From NCBI RefSeq assembly GCF_021369635.1, contig NZ_JAJNBZ010000007.1, positions 124,001 to 188,000 on the forward strand: DNA of 64,000 bases. The letters are read 5' to 3'. The position numbers and the translations under genes are program-made. Below the pieces are notes generated by a model. That model did not search any database and was not told the DNA's origin. It was given only the letters and a program-made list of their open reading frames with translations. Origin of the DNA: Paenibacillus profundus. Lineage in GTDB: Bacteria > Bacillota > Bacilli > Paenibacillales > Paenibacillaceae. Below are positions 60,481 through 64,000 of the stretch, one piece after another. How positions within the stretch are numbered: the first letter of the stretch is position 1; each line of letters begins with the position of its first letter.

Positions 60481-63400
60481 ATGAGTTTGCAACTAACTGA
60501 ACGGTTCATTAAGTCGTTATGCGGCCAGATCTCTTTTGAAAAAGGAGCAGCCTGCTACCGAGCAGGAAAGGTGACTATCACGAATTATGATCTAGGGGCT
60601 TCTATTTACGAGGCCACGGTTGAGGAAAGAGAAAGCTGCAAAGTTACAGTCCATATCGGTCAAAATGGGGATGTGGAGGCGGAGTGCACTTGTCCCGCGC
60701 TTCCCTCTTACGACAACTACTGCAAACATATCGCAGCAGTGCTGCTGAATCTCCATCATATGCAGCATGGTGGCAGACGACCGATTCAACCCGGTGCTTC
60801 GTGCCAGATTTCGGCGAGGGATATTCAATTGGCCAAAAGCATGCTGGGGCTGTTCGGCGACAAGCCGCTGCGCCCAAGCGGCACAAGGCCTCTTTTTGAT
60901 ACAAGGACTCCTCTTCACGTGGAGTTCACCTGCAGACCCGTCTCTTACGGCTATCGGAAGTACATTTTCGGCATTGAGTTCAAGGTCGGGCCCAAACGGC
61001 TATATGTTGTGCAAAAAATTAGAGAATTTCTCGATCACATCGATCGGAGAGAAGACTACCCATTTTCCAAACTATTCACTTATGATCCGGAACTCCACGG
61101 CTTCCAAAAAGAAGATGACGCGGTCATTCAGCAATTAATCCAAATCTATCGCAACGAAGAGACGTACCGCGAAACTGCGAACATTTATTTCCGCGCCAGC
61201 GCTATGAGCGGCGATCGGATGCTGTTGATTCCTCCTTTCTTATGGGATACCATTCTTCCCATGCTCGCCGCAGCTCCATCGGTACAGTTTGAGCAGGGGG
61301 GCGACACATACGAAGGCATCCGTATATCCGACGATCCGATCCCCCTCCATTTCGAGCTGGGCCAAGCACAGTCAGAAAGCTATCAATTGGACGTCCAAGG
61401 CTTGGAAGGGATTATCGTCATGGAATCGTACGGGGTTGTCCTGAGTGAAGGCAAGCTGTTGAAGCTGCAGGCCGACCAGTGCAAGCGTCTCGCGGGGCTG
61501 AAGCAAATGCTCGAAGCTTCCGGCAAGCATCAAATCCAAATTCCTCCGGAGCAGATGGAACCTTTCATGGAAAAAGTAATACCCGGTCTGATGAAGTTGG
61601 GCTGTGTCCACATCGATGAAGCCATTTCCGGCCGCATTATGCAGACGCAGCTGAAGGCCAGACTATATTTGGACCGTGTGAGGGAGCGGCTGCTTGCCGG
61701 ATTGGAATTCCAATATGGCGATATTGTCATCAATCCGTTGGAAAGAAACGTGCAGAGGCGCGGCGAGGACCGCATTCTCTTGCGTGACGGGGAACAGGAA
61801 CGGAGAATTTTGGAGCTTATGGAGAATAGCTCCTTCACCCAGACGGAAGCCGGGTATTTCATGGATGATGAAGACGCGGAATACGAATTTTTGGTTCACG
61901 TCGTTCCCCAGCTGGAACAGCTGGTGCAGGTATATGCCACCTCCGCCGTTAAAGAAAGGATCTGCACCGAACATGCCCCGCCGAAGATAACAGTAGACGT
62001 CGATGACAGAATCAATTGGCTCGAATTCCGGTTCGATATGGAAGGGATTCCTGAATCGGACATCCGCAATCTGCTGAAGTCCTTGGAGGAGAAGCGCAAA
62101 TATTATCGTCTGCGCAATGGGGCGTTATTGCCGCTGGAAAGCGCGGAGTTTCAGGAGATCATCCGCTTCATGAACGAGATGGGCGTCCGCAAAGGGGAGG
62201 TCAAGGGAACGGAGTTCCGACTTCCGGTCATCCGCGGGCTTCATTTAATGGATTCCCAAAGACAAGGAAATGCCGTTAGCCTGGGTAAATCATTCCGCAG
62301 GCTTTTGGAGAACATGCGGAATCCGGACTATTTGGATTTCCCCGTACCCGACGGTCTGGCTCCCGTGCTTCGGGATTATCAGAAGTATGGGTTCCAGTGG
62401 ATGAAGACGCTGGCGCAATATCAGTTCGGGGGCATACTTGCAGACGATATGGGTCTTGGCAAGACGCTGCAGAGCATCGCGTTTATCGTCTCCGTGCTGC
62501 CCGAGATCAGAACTCAGGGACTGCCCGCGATGATCGTCGCTCCGGCTTCGCTCCTGTACAACTGGCAGAATGAGCTGAAGAAGTTCGCGCCGGAAATTCG
62601 GGCCGTGATTGCAGACGGCAGCAAGACGGAACGGAGCGGAATTGTGAAAGATGCATCCCAGGTCGACGCAGTCATTACATCTTACCCGCTTCTGCGCAGG
62701 GATATCGAAATGTACGCCGAGCAATCGTTCCATACACTCATAATGGACGAGGCCCAATTCTTTAAGAACCACACGACACAGACGGCGCAGGTGGTAAAGC
62801 AGATTCAGGCTCAGTATCGCTTCGCCCTCACGGGCACTCCCGTGGAGAACTCGCTGGAGGAGCTGTGGTCCATCTTTGGCGCCGTACAACCCGATCTGTT
62901 CCCGGGCAGAAAAGCATTCAATGAACTATCCCGGGAAACGGTGTCCAAGCGTGTCCGTCCGTTTTTGCTGCGGCGCTTGAAGACCGACGTGCTGAAGGAG
63001 CTGCCGGAGAAGATCGAGTCGCTGCAAGCCTCCGAGCTGCTTCCGGAACAAAAGAAGCTGTATGCAGCTTATTTGGCCAAGCTGAAGCAGGAAACATTAA
63101 AGCATCTGGACGATAACGATTTTCAGAAAAACCGGCTCAAAATTTTGGCTGGCTTGACAAGGCTTCGCCAGCTGTGCTGCCACCCCGCCCTGTTCGTTGA
63201 AGGCTATGCCGGCAGCTCGGCCAAGTTCGAGCAATTGATAGAAATTGTGGGGGAATGCCGGAGCGCGGGCAAAAGGATGCTTGTCTTCTCCCAATTCACC
63301 GAAATGTTGGGCCTAATCGAGCGGGAGTTGGGTTATCAAGGCGTGCCGTATTTTTACTTGGACGGCAAAACGTCTTCGGCCGAGCGTGTGGAACTGTGCA

Positions 63401-63729
63401 GCAGGTTTAACGAAGGGGAGCGGGATGTGTTCCTCATCTCCTTAAAGGCCGGCGGCACTGGACTGAACCTGACCGGAGCGGATACCGTAATCCTCTACGA
63501 TCTGTGGTGGAACCCAGCCGTGGAGCAGCAAGCAGCCGATCGGGCGCATCGCATCGGGCAGAAGAGCGTCGTACAAGTAATCCGGCTCGTCTCCCAAGGC
63601 ACCGTGGAAGACAAAATGTTCGAGCTCCAGCAGAAAAAAATGAATCTGATCGACGAAGTGATTCAGCCGGGCCACGAGGCACTGTCCGCGCTGACGGAGC
63701 AGGATATCCGGGAGATTCTGATGATATGA
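60481..63729 (+). CDS. SNF2-family helicase with SWIM zinc finger
   Basis: 1082 residues. SWIM finger near 68-92 (CTCPALPSYDNYCKHIAAVL), a bacterial SNF2-associated middle region, then the SNF2 ATPase from about 620: LRDYQKYGFQWMKTLAQYQF, Walker A in ADDMGLGKTLQSIAF, APASLLYNWQNELKKFAPEI, DEAQ box in IMDEAQFFKN, LTGTPVENSLEELWSIF, LISLKAGGTGLNLTGADTVI and the arginine motif QQAADRAHRIGQ. A DNA translocase acting on protein-DNA complexes, possibly in recycling RNA polymerase or repair. AAGGAAGGACC precedes the ATG. Monocistronic. Confidence 0.93.
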   Translation: MSLQLTERFIKSLCGQISFEKGAACYRAGKVTITNYDLGASIYEATVEERESCKVTVHIGQNGDVEAECTCPALPSYDNYCKHIAAVLLNLHHMQHGGRRPIQPGASCQISARDIQLAKSMLGLFGDKPLRPSGTRPLFDTRTPLHVEFTCRPVSYGYRKYIFGIEFKVGPKRLYVVQKIREFLDHIDRREDYPFSKLFTYDPELHGFQKEDDAVIQQLIQIYRNEETYRETANIYFRASAMSGDRMLLIPPFLWDTILPMLAAAPSVQFEQGGDTYEGIRISDDPIPLHFELGQAQSESYQLDVQGLEGIIVMESYGVVLSEGKLLKLQADQCKRLAGLKQMLEASGKHQIQIPPEQMEPFMEKVIPGLMKLGCVHIDEAISGRIMQTQLKARLYLDRVRERLLAGLEFQYGDIVINPLERNVQRRGEDRILLRDGEQERRILELMENSSFTQTEAGYFMDDEDAEYEFLVHVVPQLEQLVQVYATSAVKERICTEHAPPKITVDVDDRINWLEFRFDMEGIPESDIRNLLKSLEEKRKYYRLRNGALLPLESAEFQEIIRFMNEMGVRKGEVKGTEFRLPVIRGLHLMDSQRQGNAVSLGKSFRRLLENMRNPDYLDFPVPDGLAPVLRDYQKYGFQWMKTLAQYQFGGILADDMGLGKTLQSIAFIVSVLPEIRTQGLPAMIVAPASLLYNWQNELKKFAPEIRAVIADGSKTERSGIVKDASQVDAVITSYPLLRRDIEMYAEQSFHTLIMDEAQFFKNHTTQTAQVVKQIQAQYRFALTGTPVENSLEELWSIFGAVQPDLFPGRKAFNELSRETVSKRVRPFLLRRLKTDVLKELPEKIESLQASELLPEQKKLYAAYLAKLKQETLKHLDDNDFQKNRLKILAGLTRLRQLCCHPALFVEGYAGSSAKFEQLIEIVGECRSAGKRMLVFSQFTEMLGLIERELGYQGVPYFYLDGKTSSAERVELCSRFNEGERDVFLISLKAGGTGLNLTGADTVILYDLWWNPAVEQQAADRAHRIGQKSVVQVIRLVSQGTVEDKMFELQQKKMNLIDEVIQPGHEALSALTEQDIREILMI

Positions 63730-63788
63730 TAAAGAGCTCTGCGAACTGTCCGCTTCGTATCGTAGAAATGAAGAAGACGTCATAACGC

Positions 63789-63835
63789 CAAAGAAGCCGA
63801 TCGCCTTATCATAGGGTAATCTGGCTTTTTCTTTG
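63789..63835 (+). terminator. Terminator after the SNF2 gene
   Basis: AAAGAAGCC pairs with GGCTTTTTCTTT across an imperfect stem with a T-rich tail. Confidence 0.6.
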
Positions 63836-63920
63836 TGTCTGTATGGTTTATTTTTACATTCAAATCAATTCGTCTTTTTCCGTTTTCATTACGTTAATGA
63901 GGTAGAAGGGAGGGAGCTGG

Positions 63921-64000
63921 GTGCTGACGGATGAAGACCTTGTCCAGGAAATACAAAGCGGGAGCCAGGCAGCAATGGAAGTGCTGGTGAAACGTCACTA
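63921..64000 (+). CDS. ECF sigma factor, N-terminal start (cut by window end)
   Basis: GTG 63921 behind AAGGGAGGGAG opens LTDEDLVQEIQSGSQAAMEV and LVKRHY, the beginning of sigma-70 region 2 in ECF factors. The rest lies outside the window. Confidence 0.75.
   Translation, partial: MLTDEDLVQEIQSGSQAAMEVLVKRH

Noticed and set aside
1-64000. CRISPR array, tRNA/rRNA genes, integrase or prophage
   Set aside because: No regularly spaced direct repeats with unique spacers, no tRNA cloverleaf or rRNA-like stretch, and no phage structural or integrase genes were recognised by reading; a tRNAscan or CRISPR search was not possible.

Overview
The window looks like chromosome of an endospore-forming, low-to-mid GC Bacillota, most likely Paenibacillus or a close relative. 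This is an inference. It rests on strong AGGAGG ribosome binding sites with many GTG/TTG starts, U-tailed hairpin terminators, tiny YjcZ-like sporulation proteins, a CdaS-type diadenylate cyclase, SLH, Gmad2, CAP and DUF5693 proteins, an HPr kinase and a type I pantothenate kinase. I saw no rRNA, tRNA, CRISPR array, transposase or intact prophage.

Layout. 1-2 kb: a Gfo/Idh/MocA oxidoreductase (5' end outside the window) and an AraC regulator. 2-3.2 kb: gene-poor, with one tiny membrane protein and decayed sequence. 3.2-7.6 kb: coaA, a secreted stalk-domain protein, a broken TetR gene, a HAD phosphatase and a LysR regulator. 7.6-11.4 kb: a redox block with a Fur/PerR-type regulator, a degenerate response regulator, trxB, a glutaredoxin-like protein and a 2-Cys peroxiredoxin. 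11.5-15.3 kb: zwf and tkt overlapping, then only the first 22 codons of a 6-phosphogluconate dehydrogenase gene. 15.4-19.7 kb: a Gmad2/FG-GAP protein, an APH-like kinase and an AT-rich pair (secreted helical protein plus membrane protein). 20-22.9 kb: an extended ECF sigma factor with a ClpP paralogue, then a DNA-binding domain fused to a catalytically dead F1-ATPase beta-like domain and a small partner gene. 23-25.6 kb: a quinone/catechol detoxification operon (dioxygenase, esterase, flavin reductase) with two MhqR-type operators but a truncated MhqR-like regulator. 25.6-28.8 kb: cdaS and an OatA-like O-acetyltransferase. 29.2-32.4 kb: a YjfC/YjfL-like operon (ATP-grasp ligase, DUF350 protein, two membrane-anchored proteins). 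32.5-38 kb: an AI-2E exporter family protein, a secreted protein, a TetR regulator divergent from a CPA2 antiporter, and hprK. 38.2-46.4 kb: envelope genes (two polysaccharide deacetylases, a cysteine amidase, a SpoVB-like flippase, a broken glycosyltransferase, a C39-like protease, an NlpC/P60 hydrolase) and two tiny proteins. 46.7-48.8 kb: a two-component system. 48.9-54.2 kb: a multiply frameshifted SLH surface protein gene and an intact CAP/SLH protein. 54.4-58.7 kb: a DUF5693 protein divergent from a DeoR regulator-nagA operon. 58.8-64 kb: an old-yellow-enzyme remnant, a thioredoxin, a CatB-type acetyltransferase, an SNF2 ATPase and the start of an ECF sigma factor.

Two dispersed repeat families run through the window. 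R1 is an ~87-bp element or parts of it (five copies) with a TTCAAAAAG/CTTTTTGA core hairpin; every copy sits in the leader of a gene. R2 is up to ~230 bp (three copies plus a tail) and folds into a long hairpin with paired and wobble substitutions. At least seven genes are truncated or frameshifted, which suggests active gene decay or uncorrected sequence errors. The leads I would follow first are the HTH/F1-beta fusion, the structured R2 repeat, the operator-rich locus with a dead MhqR-like regulator, and a helically phased heptamer array upstream of the DeoR-nagA operon.
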